Positions 51,781 to 61,147 of a stretch of DNA of 64,000 bases are shown piece by piece. Positions within the stretch are counted from its first letter, which is position 1. Every line of letters starts with the position of its first letter. The notes under the pieces are model-generated. The model was not told the origin of the DNA and did no database searches. It saw only the letters and a list, made by a program, of their open reading frames with translations. The DNA comes from Commensalibacter papalotli. GTDB taxonomy: Bacteria > Pseudomonadota > Alphaproteobacteria > Acetobacterales > Acetobacteraceae. The stretch lies in NCBI RefSeq assembly GCF_947179115.1, contig NZ_CAMXCI010000002.1, positions 186,001 to 250,000 of the forward strand, read 5' to 3'. Made by a program: the position numbers and the translations under genes.

Positions 51781-52557
51781 CTATTTCGGATTTTGAACGG
51801 TTTGGCGATGCATGAAATCATTGACCAATTCACAGGGTGGATTATCTCGTAATGCTCTGGGGGAACCATGAGCAATAGGTCTTTTCGTTTCTGCATCAAG
51901 GAATATCCCATCATCAGCAATGGTGAAAAGACTGGGTAATTCATGACTGACAATAATAATTGTTGTTCCCAACCCATCGCGCAGATTTAAAATTAGATCA
52001 TCCAGCCGTTTTGAGGTAATAGGGTCTAATCCCGCAGAAGGTTCGTCAAAAAATAATATTTCTGGGTCTAATGCTAGTGCTCGAGCCAAGCCACATCGTT
52101 TTTTCATTCCGCCACTCAGTTCGGAGGGATATAAATTAACTGCATGGCTCATTCCAACAAGACCCAATTTCATTTCAACCAAGCGTTGTATCATAGTCGA
52201 AGAAAGTTTTGTGAATAGTTGTAGTGGTAAAGCAATATTTTCACCGACGGTCATGGAGCTCCATAAGGCAGCACTTTGAAATAAAACCCCAAATTTGCGC
52301 CCGATTTCAACACGATGATTTTTGTTTGCTCGCCAGTAATTTTCACCTTTAACTAAAAAATCACCGTTTTTGGGTGGTAGCAGACCAATCATGGATTTTA
52401 ATAATGTGCTTTTACCACACCCGCTGCCGCCCATTAAAGCAAATATGCTGCCTTTTTTTACAGTGAAAGTAAGATCTTGTTGAATAATACGTTCGCCATA
52501 ACCAACAGTTAGATTTTCAACCGATAATAAGATATTTTGAGGAGATGTTGCGTTCAT
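51781..52557 (-). CDS. mlaF: Lipid transport ABC ATPase MlaF
   Basis: ATPase of the complex. Walker A GGSGCGKST is at 43-51, signature LSGGMKKRCGLAR and Walker B EILFFDEPSAGLDP follow, and the switch histidine lies in IIVSHE. Length 258 is normal. It begins 2 bases before the end of mlaE and is co-transcribed with it. The family name is by best similarity and operon context. Confidence 0.93.
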   Translation of the reverse strand: MNATSPQNILLSVENLTVGYGERIIQQDLTFTVKKGSIFALMGGSGCGKSTLLKSMIGLLPPKNGDFLVKGENYWRANKNHRVEIGRKFGVLFQSAALWSSMTVGENIALPLQLFTKLSSTMIQRLVEMKLGLVGMSHAVNLYPSELSGGMKKRCGLARALALDPEILFFDEPSAGLDPITSKRLDDLILNLRDGLGTTIIIVSHELPSLFTIADDGIFLDAETKRPIAHGSPRALRDNPPCELVNDFMHRQTVQNPK

Positions 52558-52559
52558 AA

Positions 52560-53711
52560 TTATATACCAATAATGTCGGCTAGAACTGCAAAAACAGCAT
52601 CCAAAGCAATCACCCCAACAATACCCGCCACAACGGCTTTTGTTGCAGCAACACCCACATCAGCGGCACTGCGTCCAGATTTCATTCCTATGTAACAGCT
52701 ACTAACCCCAATGAACATTGCAAAAGCAATAGTTTTAGTTCCACCAAAGATAAATTGGTTAAATGGAACGGCGCCAAATGTTTGGTATAAAAAGCCAATA
52801 ACTGAGACTTTTAACATTAAAATAGAGACTATTAATCCACCGAAAATGCTCATCAAACATGCATATAAATACATGAATGGCATTGTGATGACTAATGATA
52901 ACATAGAAGGTAAAATTAAATATTCAGTTACTGGAATACCAAATACTTTCAATGCATCAATCTCTTCATTCCCTTGCATAGTTGCAATACGAGCAGCATA
53001 AGCGCCACCTGTTCGACCAGAAATGACGATAGCCGTCATCACAGCAGCCAGTTCTCTGACCGTTGCAATCCCGACAAGGTTTGCCACATAAGCATCAGCC
53101 GAGAATTTGCGTAATTGCACTGCACCAACAAAGGCTAGAATAGAACCCATCAAGAAATTAACTACACTGATAATGATTAAAGCAGAAGGCCCAGCAGCTT
53201 TAATATCTCTGAGTAAATCATTGAGGCGCATATAAGAACGCCCCATAAAGAATTTAAAAACGCCTTTTAAAGCAAAAATAAAAAGTTGAAACGTCATGCC
53301 TAGACTATTTAAAGAGTTAATAGTCCATTCCCCTAGATCGTATATAGGACGGAATCTAGATTTTGGAGGTGATGTTGGTTCTGGCTTTCTGTCATTAAGA
53401 AGACCAACCAATTGCTGTGCGGCAACGGGTAAACTGTCTTTATCAATAGAAATTTCTTTGAGGGTTGCAAGATTTTTTACATCCCACAAAAAAACTACTA
53501 AACCGCTGTCCCATGATCCCAGTTGATCTGTATTCATTTGAACAGATACATTTACAGAACAGTTCTTGAAAATATCATCTGGTAATTGTGGTATGTTATT
53601 GTTTTTTGCCAGCCAATCCCCACTTATAACAAGTATTGGTTTATTATTTTCGAACTTTAACGTCCATTGAGGTGGTTGAGATGGAGAACTTGATTTATTA
53701 TTAATCGTCAA
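52560..53711 (-). CDS. mlaE: Lipid transport permease MlaE with N-terminal STAS-like domain
   Basis: Permease subunit of the complex. The C-terminal 260 residues carry the MlaE fold with five or so membrane spans (for example ALIIISVVNFLMGSILAFVGAV and the AVMTAIVISGRTGGAYAARIATMQGNEEIDAL cytoplasmic loop). The first 115 residues form a soluble STAS-like domain, a known variant for MlaE-MlaB fusions; E. coli has a separate MlaB. It is the first gene of the four-gene operon on the minus strand; about 230 bases separate it from truB. Confidence 0.9.
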   Translation of the reverse strand: MTINNKSSSPSQPPQWTLKFENNKPILVISGDWLAKNNNIPQLPDDIFKNCSVNVSVQMNTDQLGSWDSGLVVFLWDVKNLATLKEISIDKDSLPVAAQQLVGLLNDRKPEPTSPPKSRFRPIYDLGEWTINSLNSLGMTFQLFIFALKGVFKFFMGRSYMRLNDLLRDIKAAGPSALIIISVVNFLMGSILAFVGAVQLRKFSADAYVANLVGIATVRELAAVMTAIVISGRTGGAYAARIATMQGNEEIDALKVFGIPVTEYLILPSMLSLVITMPFMYLYACLMSIFGGLIVSILMLKVSVIGFLYQTFGAVPFNQFIFGGTKTIAFAMFIGVSSCYIGMKSGRSAADVGVAATKAVVAGIVGVIALDAVFAVLADIIGI

Positions 53712-53939
53712 GTGAAAACCTTACTGATATATATAATCCCATTGTAATAAATATGTTTATTATTAGAATAAACACAATCATTTGGTATTGCTTTTTCTGA
53801 TTTCCCGTTACCATATTATAAAATTCTTGCTTTGTATAGAATATATCATTTTATTTTCATCGCTTACCGTGGTAATGAATACAAAAGATTAAGATGTTCT
53901 TGATTATTGAGTCAGGATATTAGGAGAGATATCGTATTC

Positions 53940-54860
53940 ATGCGTAATAGGCGTGGACAAACTGTTGATGGTTGGTTGTTAATTGATAAGCCACTAGAGA
54001 AAACATCAGCTTTTATTGTAAATAAGGTAAAATATGCTTTTGATGCACGTAAAGTTGGACATAGTGGTACTCTTGACCCTTTGGCAACAGGGCTATTACC
54101 GATTGCTTTTGGAAAAGCGACTAAAACTATTCCTTATATTTTAGACAAAGAAAAAAAATATCATTTTACACTGACCTTTGGGGAATCACGGACAACGGAT
54201 GATGCCGAGGGTGAAGTGCTTGCACGTTCTGATATCAGACCTAGTGATGAAGAAATCAATAAAGCCCTTGAGTTGTTTCAAGGTGAAATTTTACAAGTGC
54301 CTCCTATCTTTTCTGCGATAAAAGTAGAAGGGAAACGTTCTTATGATCTTGCCCGACAAGGGGAAATTCCAGAGCTTAAGAAACGTCCAGCGCGTATTGA
54401 TTCTTTTCGTTTAATCAAGCGTTTGGACAAAGATCGTGCTAAATTTGAAGTTATTTCTGGAAAAGGCGTCTATATGCGCTCTTTAGCCAGAGATTTAGCG
54501 GTTGCATGTCGATCTGTTGGATATATATCCGAGTTGCGCCGTCTAAAAGTTGGTCCTTTTGATGTAGCAGATGCATTTTTACTGGACAAAATTGTCGGAA
54601 ACGACAACAAAGGAGAAGCTTCTTTGGATTTGATTCTGCCTGTTGAGACTGCGCTGGACGACATCCCGGCTCTAGCCCTAACGTCAGATGAAGCCACAGA
54701 GCTTGGTTTTGGCCGTGTTCTAGAACGGGGTCAAATCGAGGATCGCGTTTCACAATTTACGAATATTCCTGATGGAATTGTTCGTGCTGTGGATGGGAAG
54801 CGTTTTGTTGGATTATGCCGTTTAGATAATGAATGTCTACGTCCAATTCGTATATTTTAA
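53940..54860 (+). CDS. truB: tRNA pseudouridine-55 synthase TruB
   Basis: Makes pseudouridine 55 in the T loop of tRNAs. The catalytic Asp46 is in HSGTLDPLATG (41-51), following GWLLIDKPLEKTSAFIVNKVK. The C-terminal PUA-like region is present. The ATG at 53940 is chosen, with AGGAG 13 bases upstream, somewhat far; a TTG at 53907 would add 11 residues. Length 306. rpsO follows after 23 bases, so they share a transcript. Confidence 0.94.
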   Translation: MRNRRGQTVDGWLLIDKPLEKTSAFIVNKVKYAFDARKVGHSGTLDPLATGLLPIAFGKATKTIPYILDKEKKYHFTLTFGESRTTDDAEGEVLARSDIRPSDEEINKALELFQGEILQVPPIFSAIKVEGKRSYDLARQGEIPELKKRPARIDSFRLIKRLDKDRAKFEVISGKGVYMRSLARDLAVACRSVGYISELRRLKVGPFDVADAFLLDKIVGNDNKGEASLDLILPVETALDDIPALALTSDEATELGFGRVLERGQIEDRVSQFTNIPDGIVRAVDGKRFVGLCRLDNECLRPIRIF

Positions 54861-54883
54861 TTTTTAGAAAAAAGGATATCACG

Positions 54884-55153
54884 ATGTCGATTACAGCAGT
54901 ACGTCGTACAGAGTTAATGAAAGAATACCAAACCAAAGAGAACGATACAGGTTCTCCAGAAGTTCAAGTGGCTTTATTAACTGAGAGAATTGTTAACTTA
55001 ACCGAACATATGAAAGAACATGCAAAAGACTTTCATTCACGTCGTGGTTTGTTAAAATTGGTTGGACAACGTCGCCGTTTATTAAGCTATTTGCGTAATA
55101 AAGACCAAGGTCGTTATGAAAACTTAATCAAACGTCTAGGTTTACGCCGTTAG
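54884..55153 (+). CDS. rpsO: 30S ribosomal protein S15
   Basis: Primary 16S rRNA-binding protein. The 89-residue sequence MSITAVRRTELMKEYQTKENDTGSPEVQ... is the usual S15. The ATG at 54884 has AAAGGATA upstream; an upstream frame overlaps truB and is not real. In many bacteria S15 represses its own mRNA through a leader pseudoknot; here only 23 bases lie before it. truB-rpsO-pnp order is conserved. Confidence 0.98.
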   Translation: MSITAVRRTELMKEYQTKENDTGSPEVQVALLTERIVNLTEHMKEHAKDFHSRRGLLKLVGQRRRLLSYLRNKDQGRYENLIKRLGLRR

Positions 55154-55162
55154 TTATTATTA

Positions 55163-55200
55163 GGGGCTGGCTTGATATATAATTAAGTCAGCTCCTATTT
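55163..55200 (+). terminator. Hairpin after rpsO
   Basis: GGGGCTGGCTT pairs with AAGTCAGCTCC (11 bp, two G-T pairs), with an 11-base loop and a short T-rich tail. It may be a partial terminator or an end-processing stem protecting rpsO mRNA before pnp. Confidence 0.7.
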
Positions 55201-55256
55201 TGAAATTATACAAAGAGGATAGATAAAGGTTAAAGAGAAATATTTAGATCCCGTTT

Positions 55257-55329
55257 ACAGCGTTTCAGGCCACATGGTGCGATTAATTAATAAATGCAAA
55301 ATAAAGTTCCATGCCGTCCGAGACGCTGT
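55257..55329 (+). promoter_or_regulatory. Structured leader upstream of pnp
   Basis: ACAGCGTTTC (55257-55266) pairs with GAGACGCTGT (55320-55329) over 10 bp, with one G-T pair, closing a 53-base interior that can form CATGG/CCATG (55273-55277 with 55309-55313). TGCAAA near 55294 could pair with TTTGCA near 55332 as an alternative. In E. coli a long stem in the pnp leader is cut by RNase III and allows PNPase to repress its own mRNA. A similar role is likely but inferred. Confidence 0.55.
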
Positions 55330-55399
55330 CATTTGCAGCCTAAGGTGTAAGAGTGATTTAAATTTTTCCTATAATTTATCTTAAAATAGGACATAATTA

Positions 55400-57568
55400 A
55401 TGTTTAAATATTATCGTAAAGAAATTGAATGGGGCGGTCGCCCTCTTATCCTGGAAACAGGAAAAATTGCTCGTCAGGCTGATGGTGCTGTTGTTGTGAC
55501 TTATGGTGGAACGGTTGTTTTATGTACAGCTGTTGGGGATAAAAAAGCTAAACCAGGTCAGGATTTTTTTCCATTAACAGTGCACTATCAAGAAAAAGCA
55601 TTTGCTGTTGGTAAAATTCCAGGTGGGTTCTTCAAACGCGAAGGACGTGCTTCTGAGGCAGAAACGTTAAACTCTCGTTTAATTGACCGTCCTATTCGTC
55701 CATTATTTCCTGAAAATTTCAAGAATGAAGTGCAAGTTATTGCAACCGTATTAAGTCATGACCTTGAAAATGATCCAGCGATTGTTGCTTTGATTGGTTG
55801 TTCTGCTGCATTGACTTTATCAGGTATTCCTTTCTTGGGTCCAATTGCAGGTTGTCGCGTTGGTTATAAAAATGGCGAGTACATTTTAAACCCAACGTTA
55901 TCCGAAGTTGAAGATAGTGAACTTGATTTGGTGGTTGCTGGTACAACTGAAGGCGTTTTGATGGTTGAATCAGAAGCTAAAGAATTAAGTGAAGAAGTGA
56001 TGTTGGGTGCGGTTAATTTCGGTCACCAAGCAGGACAAGCTGTGATTGACGCGATTATTGCATTGGCTGAACATGCAGCGCGTCAACCTTGGGATTTAAT
56101 TGAACCTACTGCTGAAGAGAAAAAATTAAAAACACGTGTTGATAAAGTCGGTCGTAAGATTTTGGCAGATGCGTATAAAGAAAAAGAAAAACAAAAACGA
56201 TATGCTGCCCTTGGTGAAGCTCGTGCTAAAATTATTGAGAAGATCACAGAAGAAGAGTTGGATGCAGAAAAAGCTGTTTCTGTGATTGATAATCTTGAAG
56301 CAGATATCGTTCGTACATCAGTGTTAAAAACAGGTATTCGTATTGATGGCCGTGATTTAACAACGGTTCGCCCTATTATTGGTGAAGTTGGTATTTTACC
56401 AAGAACACATGGTTCTGCACTATTTACTCGTGGTGAAACGCAAGCATTGGTGGTCACAACATTGGGTACTGCTCAAGATGAGCAAATTGTTGATGCATTA
56501 GAGGGTGAACATCGTTCTAACTTTATGTTGCACTATAATTTCCCTCCATACTCTGTTGGTGAATGTGGCCGTATGGGTGCGCCTGGTCGCCGTGAAATTG
56601 GCCATGGCAAGCTTGCTTGGCGTGCAATTCGCCCTTTACTCCCTAATAAAGAGCAATTCCCATATACAATGCGTGTTGTTTCAGAAATTACCGAAAGTAA
56701 TGGCTCATCTTCTATGGCAACCGTTTGCGGTACATCCTTATCCTTGATGGATGCTGGGGTTCCTATGGCTCGTCCAGTTGCAGGGATTGCAATGGGGCTG
56801 ATCAAAGAAGATAAAGGCGTTGCAGTCTTAACCGATATTCTTGGGGATGAAGATCATCTTGGGGATATGGATTTTAAAGTTGCAGGAACAGACCAGGGTA
56901 TCACCGCGTTACAGATGGATATTAAAATTACGTCTATTACGCCTGATATTATGAAACAAGCATTGGCACAGGCCAAAGACGGTCGTATGCATATTCTTGG
57001 TGAAATGGCTAAAGCATTAACGGAAAGCCGTGCTGAAATTTCTGAAAATGCACCTCATGTTATTATTATGAATATTCCAAAAGAAAAAATCAGAGATCTG
57101 ATTGGCGCTGGCGGAAAAACTATTCGTGAGATTGTTGAATATGCGGGTTGTAAGATCGATATTGAAGATGATGGTACGATAAAAATTGCGGTTACTTCAA
57201 GTGATCAAGAAGCAAGAGCAAGAGAACGTATCGAAGCTATTGTTGTTGAGCCAGAAGTGGGCCGTGTTTACTCTGGTAAAGTTGTAAAAGTTGCTGATTT
57301 TGGTGCCTTTGTAAACTTTATGGGTGCACGTGACGGATTGGTTCATATTTCTGAGCTTGCAGAAGGTCGTGTTGCCCGTACCAGCGATATTGTTAAAGTT
57401 GATGATATTGTTAAAGTTAAAGTGGTTGGTTTTGATGATCGTGGTAAGATTAAACTTTCTATGCGAGAAGTTGATCAAGAAACTGGAGCTGATATCAGCG
57501 AAAGTCTCCCTCCACGCGCGCCATCACCAAGCCGTAATAGAACAGATCGTCCTCAAAGAAGGTCATAA
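55400..57568 (+). CDS. pnp: Polyribonucleotide nucleotidyltransferase (PNPase)
   Basis: 3'-to-5' phosphorolytic exoribonuclease, a core RNA-decay enzyme. Two RNase PH domains (about 10-140 and 315-545) are linked by a helical domain; then a KH domain (about 555-610, IPKEKIRDLIGAGGKTIREI) and an S1 domain (about 620-690, GRVYSGKVVKVADFGAFVNFMGARDGLVHISEL) come. The tail is rich in Ser, Pro and Arg. Length 722. A structured leader precedes it; an imperfect hairpin (57579-57619) follows the stop. Confidence 0.98.
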   Translation: MFKYYRKEIEWGGRPLILETGKIARQADGAVVVTYGGTVVLCTAVGDKKAKPGQDFFPLTVHYQEKAFAVGKIPGGFFKREGRASEAETLNSRLIDRPIRPLFPENFKNEVQVIATVLSHDLENDPAIVALIGCSAALTLSGIPFLGPIAGCRVGYKNGEYILNPTLSEVEDSELDLVVAGTTEGVLMVESEAKELSEEVMLGAVNFGHQAGQAVIDAIIALAEHAARQPWDLIEPTAEEKKLKTRVDKVGRKILADAYKEKEKQKRYAALGEARAKIIEKITEEELDAEKAVSVIDNLEADIVRTSVLKTGIRIDGRDLTTVRPIIGEVGILPRTHGSALFTRGETQALVVTTLGTAQDEQIVDALEGEHRSNFMLHYNFPPYSVGECGRMGAPGRREIGHGKLAWRAIRPLLPNKEQFPYTMRVVSEITESNGSSSMATVCGTSLSLMDAGVPMARPVAGIAMGLIKEDKGVAVLTDILGDEDHLGDMDFKVAGTDQGITALQMDIKITSITPDIMKQALAQAKDGRMHILGEMAKALTESRAEISENAPHVIIMNIPKEKIRDLIGAGGKTIREIVEYAGCKIDIEDDGTIKIAVTSSDQEARARERIEAIVVEPEVGRVYSGKVVKVADFGAFVNFMGARDGLVHISELAEGRVARTSDIVKVDDIVKVKVVGFDDRGKIKLSMREVDQETGADISESLPPRAPSPSRNRTDRPQRRS

Positions 57569-57697
57569 AATAAAAAAACTGGTGGGAAAAGGAATGAAAG
57601 TTTTTCTTTTTTCCACTAGAAAAAAATATTTTATATGAGTAAAAGACTTTACTTTAAGAATTTATGTTAGGTATTTGCATTGTGAGCTGGAGCAGTA

Positions 57698-59116
57698 ATG
57701 AAATCAGTTAATCCAATTCTCATGGGTGGTAAAGAAGTTTTACCATTAATTGAAGGGGGCAAAGGGGTCGCAATTTCCACAGGAGTCTCTGCAGGACATT
57801 GGTCTGCTGCTGGTGGTGTTGGTACTGTTTCTATTGTGAATGCAGATAGCTATGATGTTCATGGACATATTATTCCCCAAGTTTATCATAAAAAAACACG
57901 ACGCGAACGTCATGAGGAATTGATACAATACGCAATTTCTGGTGGTATTAACCAAGCTAAGATAGCACGTGAGATTGCAGGCCCTGATGCTCCTATTCAT
58001 GCCAATGTAATGTGGGAAATGGGTGGGTGTGAGCCTGTTATTTCAGCAGTATTAGAGCAAGCCAAAGGAACGATTACGGGTGTTACCTGTGGTGCTGGTA
58101 TGCCGTTCAGATTATCTGAAATTGCATCTCAATATGGTGTATATTATTACCCGATTATTTCTTCTGGCCGTGCGTTTAATGCGTTATGGCGCAGATCTTA
58201 TAAAAAAAATCCTGAATGGTTGGGTGGGGTTGTGTATGAAGATCCTTGGCGGGCTGGCGGACATAATGGACTATCAAATAGTGAAGATCCATTAGTACCT
58301 CAAGATCCATTCCCAAGGGTTTTAGAGTTGAGACGCGTCATGCGTCAATATGGATTGGATAATACGCCTATTATTATGGCAGGAAGTGTTTGGTGGTTGT
58401 CAGAATATGAGGATTGGATCGATAATCCAGATCTTGGCCCGATTGCTTTTCAATTTGGAACGCGGCCTTTGTTAACCAAAGAAAGTCCTATTCCACAAGC
58501 ATGGAAAAATCGGTTACGCACGCTAAAACAAGGTGATATTTATCTTAATCAATTCTCGCCAACTGGGTTTTACTCTTCTGCGGTTAAAAATAGCTTTTTG
58601 TTGGATTTAAAAGCACGTTCAGAACGTCAGGTTTCTTTTGCCAAAGAACCAGAAGGAGAGATGACTGTTCCTTATGAATATGGTGCACGAGGTCGTGTGA
58701 TTTATGTGACCTCTACGGATCGTGAACATATTGAGCAATGGGAACAACAAGGGTTTAGACAAATGATGTTAACCCCAGACAATACTTATGTTTTTGTAAC
58801 GCCTGAACAAGCGAAATCTATTCAAAAAGATCAAGCTGATTGTATGGGTTGTTTATCCATGTGTCGTTTTTCTAATTGGTCACAACATAGCCCAGAATAT
58901 ACAACAGGGAATCGTCCAGATCCTCGATCCTTTTGTATTCAAAGAACATTGCAAGATATTGCACATGCTTCTGGTGACAATGCAGATTACATCGTTGATA
59001 ATAATTTGATGTTCAGTGGAACTCAAGGTTGGCGTTTTGGTTCTGATCCATTTTATGCGAATGGATTTACCCCGACGGTCAAAGAGTTAGTTGACCGTAT
59101 TTTAACAGGATATTAA
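57698..59116 (+). CDS. Nitronate monooxygenase-like flavoprotein
   Basis: A 472-residue TIM-barrel FMN protein of the NAD(P)H-dependent flavin oxidoreductase/nitronate monooxygenase family. Signs: GVAISTGVSAGHWSAAGGVGTVSIVN at the N-terminus, ITGVTCGAGMPFRL, and PIIMAGSVWWLSEYEDWI. The C-terminal CMGCLSMC motif with more cysteines (SFCIQ) might hold a metal or Fe-S cluster, an unusual addition compared with the simple 320-residue NMO. The real substrate is unknown. Ribosome-binding site GGAG. Confidence 0.8.
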   Translation: MKSVNPILMGGKEVLPLIEGGKGVAISTGVSAGHWSAAGGVGTVSIVNADSYDVHGHIIPQVYHKKTRRERHEELIQYAISGGINQAKIAREIAGPDAPIHANVMWEMGGCEPVISAVLEQAKGTITGVTCGAGMPFRLSEIASQYGVYYYPIISSGRAFNALWRRSYKKNPEWLGGVVYEDPWRAGGHNGLSNSEDPLVPQDPFPRVLELRRVMRQYGLDNTPIIMAGSVWWLSEYEDWIDNPDLGPIAFQFGTRPLLTKESPIPQAWKNRLRTLKQGDIYLNQFSPTGFYSSAVKNSFLLDLKARSERQVSFAKEPEGEMTVPYEYGARGRVIYVTSTDREHIEQWEQQGFRQMMLTPDNTYVFVTPEQAKSIQKDQADCMGCLSMCRFSNWSQHSPEYTTGNRPDPRSFCIQRTLQDIAHASGDNADYIVDNNLMFSGTQGWRFGSDPFYANGFTPTVKELVDRILTGY

Positions 59117-59126
59117 AAACGTTTGC

Positions 59127-59157
59127 AAAGCCCTCTAATAATTTAGAGGGCTTTTTT
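59127..59157 (+). terminator. Intrinsic terminator after the NMO-like gene
   Basis: AAGCCCTCTAA with TTTAGAGGGCTT: an 11-bp stem with a 3-base loop, then a T-run. A strong Rho-independent terminator. Confidence 0.93.
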
Positions 59158-59245
59158 GATATCGAACAATAAATTTGGCATTTAGGAAAAATAACTTTTT
59201 ATTAGGGAAAAAAAAGATAAATATATTTAAAATAAGTTCGATAAA

Positions 59246-59761
59246 ATGAAGTTTATTACAGATAACACTTTTTCATTAAAACCTATTTTGAAATGGAACG
59301 GTTCATTTAGTGAGAAAAGTCGTGTTTTGATCAATGGACATCTTACTCGTTATAAAGTTTATGGAGAAATTTTATATAAGTGCATTCAAGTTTATTCTTA
59401 TTATTTATTATTTATAACTTATGAAGAGGATATGATATATGTGTCGAATGTTTATTTGTTTAATAATAAAGAAAAGAAAATAGATAAAGCCAAAATTTAT
59501 GCTTCTTATTTACAAGATGATTTAAATGCTCTTTTTGGTTTAATAGATGAAGACACATATTCTGGAGAGTTAACAGATTTTAAGTTTGTATCTTCTAATG
59601 AAATGACTTTTAAGTTTTTTAAAAGTATTTGGAAGTTAGAAATTTTAGAAAAACCACGTTGTTATTTATATTCAGATATGGTTGATAGATCTTGTGGTCG
59701 TTTATTAGAGAGACCACCAGGATTAAGGACATATCTAAAATTTAATATTGTTCACAATTAA
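59246..59761 (+). CDS. ORFan hypothetical protein, AT-rich
   Basis: A 171-residue frame from ATG 59246 to a stop at 59761 that I cannot place in a family. It is rich in Tyr, Phe, Lys and Ile, has no signal peptide and no long hydrophobic span, and looks soluble with alternating strands and helices; a SYYLLFITYEEDMIYVSNVYLF stretch suggests beta structure. Base composition is clearly more AT-rich than its neighbours, and the ribosome-binding site is weak, so it may be a recent arrival or a poorly expressed gene. It stands alone between a strong terminator and convergent purD. Confidence 0.55.
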   Translation: MKFITDNTFSLKPILKWNGSFSEKSRVLINGHLTRYKVYGEILYKCIQVYSYYLLFITYEEDMIYVSNVYLFNNKEKKIDKAKIYASYLQDDLNALFGLIDEDTYSGELTDFKFVSSNEMTFKFFKSIWKLEILEKPRCYLYSDMVDRSCGRLLERPPGLRTYLKFNIVHN

Positions 59762-59821
59762 TCCCTTTAGTTTTGCCTACAAACTGTATTTTAGTTCATA
59801 GGCAATATTAAAAAAAAGTAA

Positions 59822-61093
59822 TTATTTTCTTAACGCGCGATTACCAATATCATTGCGCCAAATGCCATCTTTCCATTCAATTTTACGAACAGCTTGATAA
59901 GCAATCTCTTGGGCTTTAGCTAGATCATCGTGTAAGACAGAGACGCATAATACACGTCCCCCCGCAGCACAAAGTTCGTTATTATTCATAGTCGTTCCAG
60001 CGTGAAATACTTTGACATTGGGTAATGCTTCTGCTGCTTCTATATTGGAAATAACACCACCTGTTGTTGGGGTTCCAGGATAGCCTTTGGCAGCCATAAT
60101 AATACAAATCCCAGCTTGATCAGAGAATTTGATTTCTGATTGAGAAAGTTTGCCTTGGCTAAGGTTAAACAAAATTTCTAATAGATCAGATTGTAAACGC
60201 GGTAAAAGCACTTCGGCTTCTGGATCTCCAAAACGAGTATTATACTCGATTAATGCAGGTCCTTTTGCGGTTAACATCAACCCAGCAAAGATCACGCCAC
60301 GGAATGGCGTGCCTCTGTTGCTCATTTCTTTAAGCATCGGACGAACGGTTAAATCCAAAGCATGTTCTTGAGCAGCTTTATCAAAGAAAGGTGGAGGAGA
60401 TACCGCACCCATTCCGCCTGTATTGGGGCCAGTATCGCCATCACCAATACGTTTATGATCTTGCGCAGCACCAATAAGCACGGCTGTTTCTCCATCACAA
60501 AATGCGAATAGGGAAACTTCTTCACCCGTTAGGAATTCTTCAATAACGACCTTGTGCCCAGCTTGTCCGAAAGCAGAGCCTCCCAGCATATCTTTAACTG
60601 TTTGTTCGGCTTCTGTAAAATCAGCGGCGATAATAACACCTTTACCTGCGGCCAAGCCATCAGCCTTGATAACAATTGGGAAAGTTTGTGTTTTAAGATA
60701 GGAAATTGCGGCATCACAATTGGTAAATTCTTGCCATTGAGCTGTTGGTATATTGGCAGCATCACAAACGATTTTAGTAAAGCTTTTACTGCCTTCTAAT
60801 TGTGCGGCTTCTTGCGTAGGCCCTGCGCAGAGTATATTGACAGCATTACACGCATCGGTTAACCCTTTGACAAGTGGTAATTCTGGGCCAGGAATGACAA
60901 GGTCAACATGATTTTCTTGTGCAAATTTTATTAAATCAGTGATATTATCGACTTTGATATCAATATTTTTACCATATTGAGCAGTACCTGGATTTCCTGG
61001 TGCGATAAATAGCTCTGTAAGTTTTGGGGAACGGGCAATAGCCATGGCAATGGCGTGTTCTCTGCCTCCTGAACCGACCAGTAAAACTCGCAT
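59822..61093 (-). CDS. purD: Phosphoribosylamine--glycine ligase
   Basis: ATP-grasp enzyme (GARS) of purine synthesis, joining glycine to phosphoribosylamine. N-terminal MRVLLVGSGGREHAIAMAI, ATP-grasp segments PIVIKADGLAAGKGVIIA and NTGGMGAVSPPP, and the metal-binding RFGDPEAEVLLPRL are present. Length 423 is normal. Ribosome-binding site AAGGAAA on the minus strand. It is divergent from xseA with 54 bases between. Confidence 0.98.
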   Translation of the reverse strand: MRVLLVGSGGREHAIAMAIARSPKLTELFIAPGNPGTAQYGKNIDIKVDNITDLIKFAQENHVDLVIPGPELPLVKGLTDACNAVNILCAGPTQEAAQLEGSKSFTKIVCDAANIPTAQWQEFTNCDAAISYLKTQTFPIVIKADGLAAGKGVIIAADFTEAEQTVKDMLGGSAFGQAGHKVVIEEFLTGEEVSLFAFCDGETAVLIGAAQDHKRIGDGDTGPNTGGMGAVSPPPFFDKAAQEHALDLTVRPMLKEMSNRGTPFRGVIFAGLMLTAKGPALIEYNTRFGDPEAEVLLPRLQSDLLEILFNLSQGKLSQSEIKFSDQAGICIIMAAKGYPGTPTTGGVISNIEAAEALPNVKVFHAGTTMNNNELCAAGGRVLCVSVLHDDLAKAQEIAYQAVRKIEWKDGIWRNDIGNRALRK

Positions 61094-61147
61094 TGTGATT
61101 TCTTTCCTTTTTTATATTCTTTACTTAAGTAAGGTTTATCATATTTT

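Noticed and set aside
59773..59805. TTGCCTA/TAGGCAA hairpin as purD terminator
   Set aside because: The T-run is on the wrong side for both strands, so it is not a classical terminator.
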